Source: Gigaspora rosea (taxonomy: Eukaryota > Glomeromycota > Glomeromycetes > Diversisporales > Gigasporaceae). From it: a stretch of DNA of 64,000 bases. A program made the translations under genes and the position numbers. Location of the stretch: NCBI GenBank assembly GCA_003550325.1, contig QKWP01001152.1:55246-119245 (forward strand). Direction: 5' to 3'. Positions within the stretch are counted from its first letter, which is position 1, and the number at the start of each line of letters is the position of its first letter. Shown piece by piece: positions 47,241 to 58,460 of the stretch. The notes beneath the pieces were generated by a model. The model had not been told where the DNA came from and did no database searches. It worked only from the letters and a program-made list of their open reading frames with translations.

Positions 47241-47548
47241 ATCTATAGTGCTATAAGTCTATAAACAAATATAAATATACACATTAATATTGTTTAAAAT
47301 ATCGGATAGATGCTTTAATTAATATTAAATAGTCAAAGAAAGTTTAGTAAAATTGGACTATCTGTCTAGACATTTTGGACTATAAATGGACTGGGTTTTG
47401 CTATACTTTACTAAGCCAAAATTTACAGGTATTGGTATGGTTGAGGCACATATAAGTTCACATGCATATATTTCTTACAAGTTATAAGTAAGTGTAAACA
47501 CAATTAGCTAAAGTATAATATTATTGTGAAGTGTTAGTATCATAGCAA

Positions 47549-47652
47549 ACATGCCTATAACAAAATTTTGCAAGGAATTTTTTTTGTTAGAAATTAAAGA
47601 GCTTTTCATAGATGAGATTTTGAGATACAGAGGATTTTTTAAAAAAAGTCAG
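47549..47652 (+). repeat. Block shared with the 2867-3210 MITE interior
   Basis: TGCAAGGAATTTTTTTT, then GAGATTTTGAGATA and GGATTTTTTAAAA, parallels 3018-3111 in the same order and orientation. Confidence 0.55.
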
Positions 47653-49338
47653 TTGTTTAATTTTGCGATTTTATTAGACATCGAGATATACATACCATTT
47701 AATACATGTAGTTCCAACCAACGAGCCTATACTGTTATCCCGAATAAAGATTGGACCCATCCAAAAAAACCCAACTTGGGTTACTCATCAGGTAAACCCA
47801 TGGGTTATCTGGGTGATCGACAGGTTAACCTGTGTAGAAATTTTACCTGGGTCAACCCGGGTAGTCAATATAATTAAGATTATATAATTAGACTTTACTA
47901 CATATCTGCAGTTATTTAATTAGGGTAGTTGTGCAGCACATAACGCTATACAGATCATGTATAACATGTAAATTTGGACTATTTGAAAGTTATTGATAAA
48001 GGGTTTTAATACAAAACTTAGAAATATAATGCAATCATGATATAGTAAATGCTATCTATATGCCTGAATATTATCTTTTAGGTAATCTGGTGAAAATTTT
48101 TGATGTTAAAACACATTAATATATATCGTTTGAGAAATTTAGATATGCTATGATAACACTTACCAAATAGCACTAGCCATTTGTTAAGTACAATTATCTT
48201 GAACTGCTAGGTAATATAATTATTTTGTCCTCTTGTCAACCTATTAAAGTAATTTTTTTCATGTACTTATTCTACTAGGCACTTATCTATTTAATTATTG
48301 TATTATTCTATTTAATCTTAAACATCAAATACAGGGAGTGAAGTAATGGTTTTGTTCTAAAATAAGTATATGAAAGTTATGTTACATAGATGCCAGAAAA
48401 TATATTAGCTATACCTAAGTAGTTGACTATAAAAAGAATTTTGTAGCAAAGTATAATTTGCAGCGTAAGCAGCATATTATACTTTATTGCAAAATACAAC
48501 TATTCATAATATAACTATAATATGCTAGACTGCTAATCATTTGCATTCAGTTATAAAGTTTAATATTCAGCTCTTGGGCCCTTCAGAACTAGAAGCTGAA
48601 ATAATAAATTTCACATATTGTATAGTTTGGTATAAATAATTCTCATTGTTGGTTGTTTCGTATTCTAAAATTGATTCTTATCATATTGTACAACTACCAA
48701 CAACTATCACTGGAGCACTTGACTTTACTAGTTCTATCTACTCTTGTTAGTTTGTTTTATGTATTATCATTATGATTCTATCACCTATAATCCTGTGATC
48801 TATGAACAGAAGGAAACATACCCAATCTAAACTATGAGAGATTATATTTGTAATTATTATAAAATAATTTTTTTATATGCTGCACACCAGGTGCCAGATT
48901 AAGTTTTGATCGGGTAGGTTTCCTTTTGTTTGAACCATGGTGCCAATAATGAAGCACAAGACTAAGTTTTTCATTAAGTGATTTTTACTAAAAAACTATT
49001 TTGTCGTGTAAGGTCACTAAAGGATCGTTATATATTAATTTATCTAATTATATGCATTAAACTATTTTTATTTTATGAATTTTTTTATAGGTTTTTAGAA
49101 AACCACACCTTAAACTATTATATTAGAATAATAGTATGTATTATATTAATAGCAATTACCATTTATCATTATAAATTACAATATTAATTATAACGATTTG
49201 ATTAAATCATTATGACACTATAGGTTTTATTTACAGGTTTAACCTACGGATAGATTCACAGGTTTAACTCATGGGTTGACCCGTTAACTTTACTTGGGTT
49301 AGTGTAATTGCAACCCAGATACTCAACCCACCTGCGGG

Positions 49339-49515
49339 CAGTGTTGACATTTTCACGTCCCAGCCTTTTTTGCCATGTCCCAACGTCCCAACGTCCCAGT
49401 GTCCTAAGTGTCCCAACCAGTGAAAAAGATTTGAAAATTTTTTTTTGTTCTTTGGGAACATAAAATATTAAATTTATGTTTCCAAAAAAATTTTTAATAT
49501 TTCTATAGCTAAATT

Positions 49516-49549
<34 letters not shown>

Positions 49550-49643
49550 ACTCTCACTCTCTTTCTCTCTCACTCTTTTTCTCTCTCACTCTCTCTCTCT
49601 TTCTCTCTCTCTCTCTTTCTCTCTCTCTCTTTCTCTCTTTCTT

Positions 49644-49680
<37 letters not shown>

Positions 49681-50143
49681 ATCTCTTTCTCTTACTCACT
49701 CCCCTCTCTCTTTCTCTCTCTCTCTCCTTTCTCCCCCTTTCTCACTCACTCACTCTCACTTTCTCACTCTCTCTCACTCTCTCTCTTATACAAAAAACTA
49801 TCTCTATAGGGAACACAAATTATAACTTCTATGTTCCCACTTTGTTCCTAATAGGGAACATAAATTCTAAATTTAATGTTCCTAAATTTTTTTAAATGTT
49901 CCTGGGAACACTGGGAATATTAAATCTTTAACACTGGTCCCAACTATGTCCCAAGTCTTAATAATTAATAAATCAATTTAAAAAAATATATAATTATATA
50001 TTTTTTTAGGTGCTGAACACATTTTTAACAAAATTATATTAGATTATCTTAATAAAATTTTAAGTAATTTCAATTTATAAAATTGTTCCAAAATGTCACA
50101 AAATGTCCCAACTCATGTCCCAACTGTTCCATATACAACACTG
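49339..50143. mobile_element. hAT-type element carrying a CT microsatellite
   Basis: Perfect 8-bp duplication CCTGCGGG (49331-49338 and 50144-50151) and CAGTGTTG termini. Subterminal arrays of CGTCCCAA. The interior is a long CT-rich microsatellite. The 105-codon minus frame is merely its translation. Confidence 0.88.
49516..49793. repeat. (CT)n/(CTTT)n microsatellite
   Basis: Nearly 280 bp of CTCTCTTTCTC-type pyrimidine repeat with occasional CA steps, inside the hAT-type element. Confidence 0.95.
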
Positions 50144-50195
50144 CCTGCGGGTAACCCGGTGATGCCTATTTAGGTCCAACCTCTAATACCGAATA

Positions 50196-50880
50196 CTATA
50201 CATGCTGGCAAAACCTGGACAAATTCCAAATAATAAAAAAACAATTGCTATTTATAAAAGATTAAATCAAATAAATAATCTTAATATTTTGTAAATATAT
50301 TATTTATAACTATAAGAATATATATGATTTGTTTAAATAAAGATTATTAATAAAGTTTTTGAGATATTAGTTATACTAGAATTTGGGATTTGGGATTTGG
50401 GATGACAGACAAATCCCAAACTATAGTAAGTCGGGATTTTGCCAACATGTATACCGAATACGTGCTATTCTGCATAAAAAGCCTATATGTGATATTTTGG
50501 ACATATACAACATGCTGATACATATCATTGTAACATGTGCTATTTCGTATAGCGTGCATATACATGTCACAGTACACATGCTATTACAGAATTCTCTGTG
50601 CTAAACTATAACACCACCTAGACCACTTTTTTTATAGAGCAATTAGACTAATTGCTTGTGTTATTTAAAAATTGGTGATTATAATGAAAGTTTATTATTA
50701 ATAAAATTGTTAAAAAATCAAATTTTTATGGTGATAGTGATTATAAGTGATTTGTGACTATAATAAGGTTTTTTTTACTATGTTTAAGTCTGTCGCACAA
50801 AATTGGTTGCTTAAATAGAGGTGTGACTATATGGGGTGTAACTATAGGAAGGTCTGACTGTACCAAAACAAACAGTTTGA
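50196..50880. other. AT-rich stretch
   Basis: Contains a triplicated GGGATTTG word (50388-50402). The two overlapping open frames at 50371-50604 are not convincing. The TACAGTC-type end is at 50740-50872. Confidence 0.4.
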
Positions 50881-51560
50881 TTAAATAAAAATTAAGCAGT
50901 TAAAGGGTCAAAATTTCATAGTAAAAATCGGCAGAGTTTTACTAATTGCCTTATATAGAGTTTCTAAAGCCATATATCCACGCGATATTTTGTGTAAATT
51001 AACCAAACGAAGTCGCAAAATTTTGTTTATACAGATCAGCCCAAAGAAGTCAAAAAACAAAAAAAAACGCAAGAATATAAAAACGGTATTCTAAATCTAT
51101 CTTGGGCCATTAATAAAAAATATTGGGAAGGTAATTTTACCTATATTGGTTCTAACCCTTATCCTGACTCTAATCTAACCCTAATAATAAACAGTTTCTA
51201 ATATGAATTTTAACTAAAATTTCAAAAAATCACGTGGGTACATGGCTCTAGCTATCCCCTTATATGGAAGTGAAATGCCGTACATTTCTAATAATAATAA
51301 AAAATCCTATAGTAAACAATCAATAAATATTTATATCGTATCATATACTAACGCAATTTGAATGATTTAACTATCATTAGAATCAAAAAAGTTGGTTCTG
51401 CAAAGTTTAATTAGAAATTATAAAAGGTTTACTTAGTAAAAAAAAACCTTTAATATGTAAAAAAGCCTATTTGCTCACTATAAAAATTTACTATTAAATG
51501 CCTGCTATAATATATTATAAAATGATCATTATTTTTTACCCTTTATCTGTGATTTACTAC
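50881..51560 (-). mobile_element. Interspersed element, copy B, with nested insertion
   Basis: Reverse complement of 16421-16762, split by the sequence 50965-51265. The insertion is flanked by CTTATAT on both sides, a likely target-site duplication. Its ends (AAAGCCATATATCCACGCG and reversed AGAGCCATGTACCCACGTG) are TIR-like, and it matches 45468-45715 inverted. Confidence 0.65.
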
Positions 51561-51583
51561 TTAAATCTCTTTAATATTAAGGG

Positions 51584-51822
51584 TAGTGATACTACCAAAA
51601 TTGATTTTTGAAAAAGGCCTATTTCGTTTTCATTAGAAAAAATTAAAATTTTTTATAAGGAAGAGCAAATAAAATTTATATAGATATGTTTCTTATAATT
51701 TCGTCTATTTAAAAAAAGTATCAAATAATTTCGTCTTTCAAGTAAAATAGGACAAAAACAATTTCGTCTTCAAATTTTAATTTCGGGTTTTAGAACCCGA
51801 AATGCTTTCGTCCTCATGTATA
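51584..51822 (+). mobile_element. 239-bp hAT-like MITE, copy 3
   Basis: Perfect 8-bp duplication ATTAAGGG (51576-51583 and 51823-51830). Starts TAGTGATACTACC, ends TCGTCCTCATGTATA. This copy defines the family boundaries. Confidence 0.9.
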
Positions 51823-52123
51823 ATTAAGGGTAGAGAGTATGTTAATCATTTTATATATGAAATCGGTGTCATGATTTTTTTGTGTAATATTTATAGAAAT
51901 TGAACAAATCGAACACGTGAGTGTCGATCTAGAATTTTTGATCTTTTTTTTTTATTAAAAAAAAATTATTTTTTCTAATACATTCAAGAATTTGTTTGAA
52001 CAAGAGAACTAGCACCTTTCACTATTCATTTTATAACTAAATTACAGGTCAAGTGAACTTTTTTTTCTAACAAAATGAACTGTTTTATTATGTCATGACG
52101 AACTAGATCAGCTAATACTAAAC

Positions 52124-52260
52124 CCGCCAGTAGGGGTCTTAGCTGGGTCAGGTCTGATCCGAGTCAGAAAAAACCTGGGTGGGGCAGACCCGGGTTAAAA
52201 AAATCCGGGTTGGGTCAAACCCAGGTCAGACACGGGTTAATGATGGGTGACGCATGATGA
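52124..52260. repeat. GGGTCAGACCCGGG-type repeat block
   Basis: Starts TAGGGGTCTTAGCTGGGTC and carries GACCCGGGTTAAAAA words like those at 60920-61096. Probably one end of the same TIR family. Confidence 0.45.
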
Positions 52261-52287
52261 GACCATTTCATTGTAAAATAAATAAAT

Positions 52288-52846
52288 ATCACAGATGATC
52301 GTGAAATTGGATTATCGTAAAATCCACATGATCTTTGTATTCTAAAATTTTCAAAAATTGTGTAAACAATCGATCTAATTGATCTAAACTACGTAATCAA
52401 TTGAATGCTATAACTGGTCGGTATACCTATATGCTGCATAAATTGCATTCTTGATATCTATATATAAAGGACCTTCTAACTGTATCAAAAAGGCGATCTA
52501 ACCTAACCCTAACCACGAGGCAAAAAATAATCTATAAAACTACTAACAAAAAAAAATTTTGCCTCGTATTTAGGATTAAAGTCTATAAAATTACTAACAA
52601 AAAAAATTTTTGCCTCGTGTTTAGGGTTAGGGTCATCTTTTTGTTATAGTTAGAAGGTCTTTTATATTAAAAATGCAGGTATATAGGCATATATTGGACC
52701 TCCAGTTATAGCATTCGATTGTTTTGATTATGTAATATAAATCAACTAAATGATTGTTTACGCGATTTACAGAAATTTTAGGAAATCTGATAATACGGAG
52801 ATCACGTAGATTTCACGATAATCCAATTTCACGATCATCTGCGATA
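52288..52846. mobile_element. Foldback element, about 270-bp arms
   Basis: Bases 52288-52555 and 52575-52846 pair as diverged inverted repeats along their full length: outer GATGATCGTGAAATTGGATT, middle GAATGCTATAACTGG, inner CTAACCCTAAC...GAGGCAAAA. The centre has two further short copies of ACTAACAAAAAAAA with TTTTGCCTCGT. Confidence 0.8.
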
Positions 52847-53774
52847 ATAAATAATTAATTTATTATAAAAAGTATTCATCTGATAAAAAGAACTTTGTAT
52901 GTACAATTTTTACAGACAAAATTCTTGTGATCTAGTAATCAGAACTGTATCTTTTTAAAATATGTATGCAGTTCACAGATCAGAATTTGGGTTTCCCAAA
53001 TTCCTATTATTTGAGCAAATTTTGTTCCTCTGTAAAAATTAAGGTAGCTGTGCGACCGTGCTAAAACCAGGGAAGTGATGTAACTGTTATCTTGCTCAAC
53101 TGGTTATCAATTTACAAACGTCTCATTTGAAACAAGACACTGAAAAAACTTTCAGGCGTGAAGTATCTTTACTATATACTTCTCTTCTCTTTATTCGTTA
53201 CAATCAAAAGAATAACTTTTGCTTTTTCTATTTATTAATTCTGCGATTACATATCTTGTGTAATGCTTATAATTCTCTAATTTTACTTTTTTCATTGTAA
53301 TAAAATAAACTCTTAAATTCTACTAATAAAATCGTCTTTGTTACAGTGATCGATAATCACAATAACATTGCCCAATATTATAATACTTGTCATAATTCTG
53401 GTCGACTTTATTACCAAATAAGCTGTTCGAATTTATTTTCATTCTATCTTTACACTTTTCGCTTTGTTATATATTTCATATTAAATCATTAGCAATCACT
53501 TTAGAAGTGAGTTTTTGATTAGGATCCCATGGGACAAATAATCGAATTATATTGCGCTTCCATAATATTTTCGCACCGCCCATTGCAAAATCACATTCCT
53601 TTAGAATTTTTTTTTTTGCATATATCAGATATTAAAAAGTTATATTAATAAATGAATATATACTAGAATTGTACTAAAAATATTGTCTAAATTATATATC
53701 TAAGTTTTTATTTTCATGTGATATTAATTTAAACACCATCTCTAGACTTTCATTAACTTAAAATTTTAATTCAA
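52847..53774. other. AT-rich stretch without recognised gene
   Basis: No coding pattern identified on either strand. Confidence 0.4.
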
Positions 53775-53990
53775 CATAGAAATCAATTACTAAATACATA
53801 ATTGTTATTGTATGGGTATATAGTGAATAACTGTGGCCAAAGGCCATGGGTTATTTATATACCCATACAATAACTATATTATTTCATGGTATCTGACATA
53901 CAATCCTATGCAATAACCAAATGAAAAAAGCACAGGTTGTTTCATAAGACCCGTGGAATAACAAGAGGAATTTAGTAATTAATTTCTATG
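53775..53990. mobile_element. MITE with central hairpin
   Basis: TIRs of about 21 bp (CATAGAAATCAATTACTAAA and inverse). At 53810-53872 a strong hairpin is formed by TGTATGGGTATAT, GGCC-AAA-GGCC and ATACCCATACA. It abuts the broken 3' end of the carotenoid oxygenase pseudogene and probably truncated it. Confidence 0.75.
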
Positions 53991-54835
53991 GTATTTTTGA
54001 AGTTAAGAAAAATTTTTAATATGTACCAAAAATAAAAATGATATATTTCTTTGTTATAGAAAAGCTATGAAGGTATGCTAATTTTGATGGAATAGTAGCA
54101 AGAATAGTTGTAATAGGTTTTCCAGTTTCTTCATCAGTTTTAATAGAAAATATACTAAATTCAGGTCTAGGACCTGTATTAGAAACAAAAGAAAAATATT
54201 CTCCAGTTTTGAAATAATATTGATAATAAGCTAACGCCATAGGTCCTGATAAATTGGATGAAATTTTTTAACCGAAAAATTTTGAATAGGTTCAAGTATA
54301 ATCAGATCGATTGATTTAAAATATTTGCATCTGTTTCTAAAACAAGAGTTTAGTAAGAGTTTGATTATTTTTGGTTGTAGAATTTACTTCTGGATTAGGA
54401 AGAGAGGTAGTAAGAGTTATAGTAATGTTTCCACTATTTGGATTATCTGATAGGTTATTAGATAAAATAGATGCTTGGAAGACTGTAAAGAACTTAAATA
54501 AAAAATTAATCATTATAAGGTAATTTCTTAATGTACATTATATAATTATATAAAATTTTTACCATTTTAAATATATTTTCGCAAATATCTTGACCAAATG
54601 TAATTTTAGTTATTGGCAATCTACTATTTTCCTCTATATATTATTCACGCTTAGAAGCTATGTTTTTGCTTCTGTAAGTAACCACACCGTTTCGAATTTC
54701 AAACTGATGAACTAAATAATTAAATATATTAAATATAAGTTATACAATAAATATAAATATATTAAATATATACAATAACATATAAATATATTAAATATAT
54801 ACAATAACATATAAATATATTAAATATATACAATA

Positions 54836-55133
54836 AGGACCCCGAACATGTAGTACAGAGGTCATACATTACGTATTTCAGCAAAAACTCCCGAAATTTG
54901 AAAAGCAAAAAATCAGTTTTTGGCAATTATCTTGGCATCCAGTGGTTCAATTTGAATGAACTTTTTTTAAAAAATGAAGCTCTCAGTGAGGCGCATCTAA
55001 CAAAAAAAAGTTCATTCAATTCTGATTACTGGATCAAAAGTTATTTAAATAAATAGATTTTGTTGTTTTCAGCAAATTAGGTCAAAATTGGCCAAAATCC
55101 AGTTATGACCTATATGAGAGATGTGCGGGGTCC
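54836..55133. mobile_element. Mutator-like MITE in the pseudogene intron
   Basis: Perfect 9-bp duplication TATACAATA (54827-54835 and 55134-55142). The TIRs begin AGGACCCCG and extend about 30 bp to a GGTCATA motif. The interior carries inverted AAAAAAGTTCATTCAA words. Short relative of 55169-60140. Confidence 0.88.
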
Positions 55134-56378
55134 TATACAATAACATATATATAGGAATATAGTATAAGAGGACCCCGAGCTATTAGTATATAGGTCAGTA
55201 AACTAGATGTATAGCCAACTTAATAACTTTTTTGAATGTAAAATCTTAGATTGTTTAGAAATCAACAAAATTTAAAAAAAGTTAGATATTCTATTTGCAT
55301 ATTTTTTAACTAATTTTAAAATAGTTAGAGATTGAAAATGCTCATTTTTGGTACCGATAGGGCATGGTTTACTAGCGTAGATTTCTAAAAATTAGCTATC
55401 TTTTTTTAGATTTAAAAAATCAGAAGTTTATTTTGAAGTATTATAACTTTTTAAGAAATTTGTACACAATAAGGAGGTAGCTTATTTTAGAGATATAAAT
55501 TCTAAAAAGGTTTATTTATCTCAATGTTTACTTTTAAAATTTATTTCACGTACTAATACGCATTCCGATGTAAATAAATACAAACAAATACCTATAATAA
55601 TAATATAAATTAATTTTAAATTTTAAAAGCCATTGTAAGAGATCTAATAATCCAAATTTAATGATTTTGGTACCATTCGAATCATCTTATCGAGACGAAT
55701 TGAATGGTACCAAAATTGTTAAATTTAGATCACATAGTACAAGATATTAATACTTTTATAATTTTTATAAAATCTTAACAATCTTAATAACCAGTGGTCC
55801 AAATTCGATAATTTTGGTACTATTCGATTCGTCTCGATAAGACGGTTCTAATGGTACCAAAATCATCAAAATCAGATTATTAGATCACAGGATATCTATG
55901 AAAAACATTTGTAACGCAATTTATATAACAGATAAAGATTGTTATACTGTATAAAATTACGTTACAAAACATTTTTCGTAGATATCTTGTGATCTAGTGA
56001 TCCAATTTTGATGATTTTGGTACCATTAGAACCATCTCATCGAGACGAATCAAATGGTATGTGGGGTGATTGAAAAGTTTTGCACTTAAATCAATATCTC
56101 AATCAGTTTTAAAGATATCATTTTGAAATTAATATGCATAAATATAGTGGTTATGATAATTCTATAAAAAAATTTTTGGCCATTTTTATCAGATTGTTTT
56201 TAAAATATTAAAATTTTAATTATGTATATAAAAACTATTATAAAGTTTTTATATATAAAAATTAGTTTAAAAATATTAAAACAATAAAAATTTTAAACAA
56301 ATTTCTTTGAAAATTTAAATAATAATAATTTCAATTATATAGTTTTTAAAGGATTTTAAAAAATGGTGCACCTGCACT

Positions 56379-57698
56379 ATGGTGCACCCCCGGATAACCC
56401 TAGACCACGTGATCAATGGTGCACTCTGGATCCCATGATAGACATGATCAACGGTACAATTTATTAAAAATTTTACTTATGCAAGAATTATATTTTATAG
56501 CGATTAATAGCGATTAATTTATTACACTTGTACACTTGCATGGCATGATACAACAATTATGTCATATTACAAATCACATCAACTACATGATCAAGATTAC
56601 TAAAAAACTACCTAATATACCCTCCTACCTTAACATTAACCAAAACCTAACAGCAAAAACAAAGCTTCTTATACGACACTTCATTATATTCATTACAGCT
56701 TATGTTGCTTCGCTTACGCTCAGCAATACAAACAGGGTTCGCTTCACTCACCCTGTAGTTGCTTTGCTTCAGCTATCGCCTCCACTTCGCTCCCTTTTCT
56801 AAATACTCGATATGACCACAACTATTTTTTCTAGCATACCCTAACTCTAACCCTAGTCCAATATAACGACTCAACAAGGATTCACGTTAACACCAATGCA
56901 AATAAATACACCAATAATGAAGTTAAAACAATGGTCAGATCAAGTTCATCTAAAAAAAAAAAAAGAAACATTAATAACATATCAACAAGCTAAAAACCAA
57001 GCCAAGAAAAAACAAATTAAAATCATACATCTCCGGAAGTTACAAACATAATACCTTATAGTTCCCAAAAGCATCAATAACGTATCCACAGGCAAAAAAC
57101 AACAAAAACATATGCTCCCGAATTCCCAAAAAAAAACTCAAAACCGATGGAGCCACGAAGCATGCAAAATTTTCAAAGCTACACGATAACAAGCCAACAT
57201 ATTCATCATCAACGAGAAGCAAATAGCACTACAGATCAATGACACTTACGAAACCACTACTGATGACGCACCAGTATGACAAAAGCAAGGCGAAAAAAAA
57301 ACCAACTCGATTAGAAAAGAAAAGGTATTAGTTGAACGTGCCTTTAAAAAAACAAAAGGAACATATAGTTAATAGTACCTACCGGAAGGCTAATTGCAAA
57401 GCCCACTACAAGACTGCATAATTCCCAGAAAAGAGAAGAAGACGACACTGACAATAGTGGCATTAGCTAAAACACCGGTAATAGCGACACTAGTAACAAC
57501 GATGCCAGAAACAAACAACAATAAAAATGATGACGTCACCAGTAACGACGACACCAGAAATGGCGAAATCCTGTTGCCTGAAAGAGAGAAAGTAACTTTT
57601 AGTTAAACACATCAAAAAAAAAAAAATTGCAGAAAAAAAAAGCTGATGATCATTATTGATCATTATCTGTTTATATCCACGTGATTAGGGGTGCACCA
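56379..57698. mobile_element. Nested TGGTGCACCCC element with possible coding trace
   Basis: Left TGGTGCACCCCCGGATAAC...CACGTGATC and right (reverse) TGGTGCACCCCTAATCACGTG are TIR-like. The interior is GC-richer. On the minus strand 57606-57395 reads as a hydrophobic peptide (VSSLLVTSSFLLLFVSGIVV...) behind a CTTTCAG acceptor-like site, and 57040-57222 is open for 60 codons. These are not recognisable as a family; possibly the degraded cargo of a transposon. Confidence 0.55.
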
Positions 57699-58092
57699 AA
57701 TTATAAATTTCGTTTTTAAATACATAATTTATTTTTAAGTTAAAATGTTAAAATTTAAAAAATTTTAGATTTAAAAATTTTTTTATTTTGCAAGGCTATA
57801 TATATTTTAAATTTTAATATTTTACAAACTTTATAAAAAATAATAATTTTTTTTAATAATTATCTTTTACAACTATTATATTTTTAAATAAAATTATTAA
57901 AATTTATTTAAAATTAAAATAATTAAAAATTCTTATATTAGTAATTTTTATCTATCAAATTTAGTAAATAAATTCCTATATATAGTAAGATATACATAGA
58001 TTTTTAACATATATTAAAAATTTTAAATAATTATAAAAAAAAATTTATTTATATAAATTTTAATTATACAAATACAAATTATTATTTTAAAT

Positions 58093-58460
58093 ATATGGTG
58101 CATGTAGCCTAGAACCAACATCACGTGACCAAGAGTGGCCAAAATTTTAAAATTTTTATTATAAAAATTTTGTGTTACATAAAAAATTAGCCAATTAAAT
58201 TTTAGTAAAATAAAAAATTTTTAAAAAATTTATATTAGTGGCCAAAATTTTAAGATATATGAAATATTTTGCCTAATAACTTTAGTTTGAGTAAACTAAA
58301 AAAAATTTTGCTTCTGTAATAATATAATACAAAGCTTAAATAATTAATTTACAGAATTATTTTTTTTGTTATAATATTATTATTATTAGTTATAATCATT
58401 TTTATCTTACATAGTTATTAGAGGTCACGTGATGTTGGTTCTAGGCTACATGCACCATAT
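58093..58460. mobile_element. MITE with perfect 38-bp TIRs
   Basis: The arms start ATATGGTGCATGTAGCC and end ACATCACGTGACC, exact over 38 bp. A recent insertion, fourth level of nesting. Noncoding. Confidence 0.9.

Larger units (their letters stand above)
47735..50195. mobile_element. Possible element with GGGTTAACCC-type subterminal repeats
   Basis: Left (47735-47875) and right (49230-49330 plus 50152-50195) zones carry ACCCGGGT/GGGTTAACC words. The hAT-type element 49339-50143 splits the right zone. Termini are uncertain. A 69-codon hydrophobic frame at 48978-49187 is unrecognised. Confidence 0.4.

Noticed and set aside
49256..49573. 105-codon minus-strand frame rich in Arg-Glu-Ser
   Set aside because: It is the translation of the CT microsatellite inside a hAT-type element.
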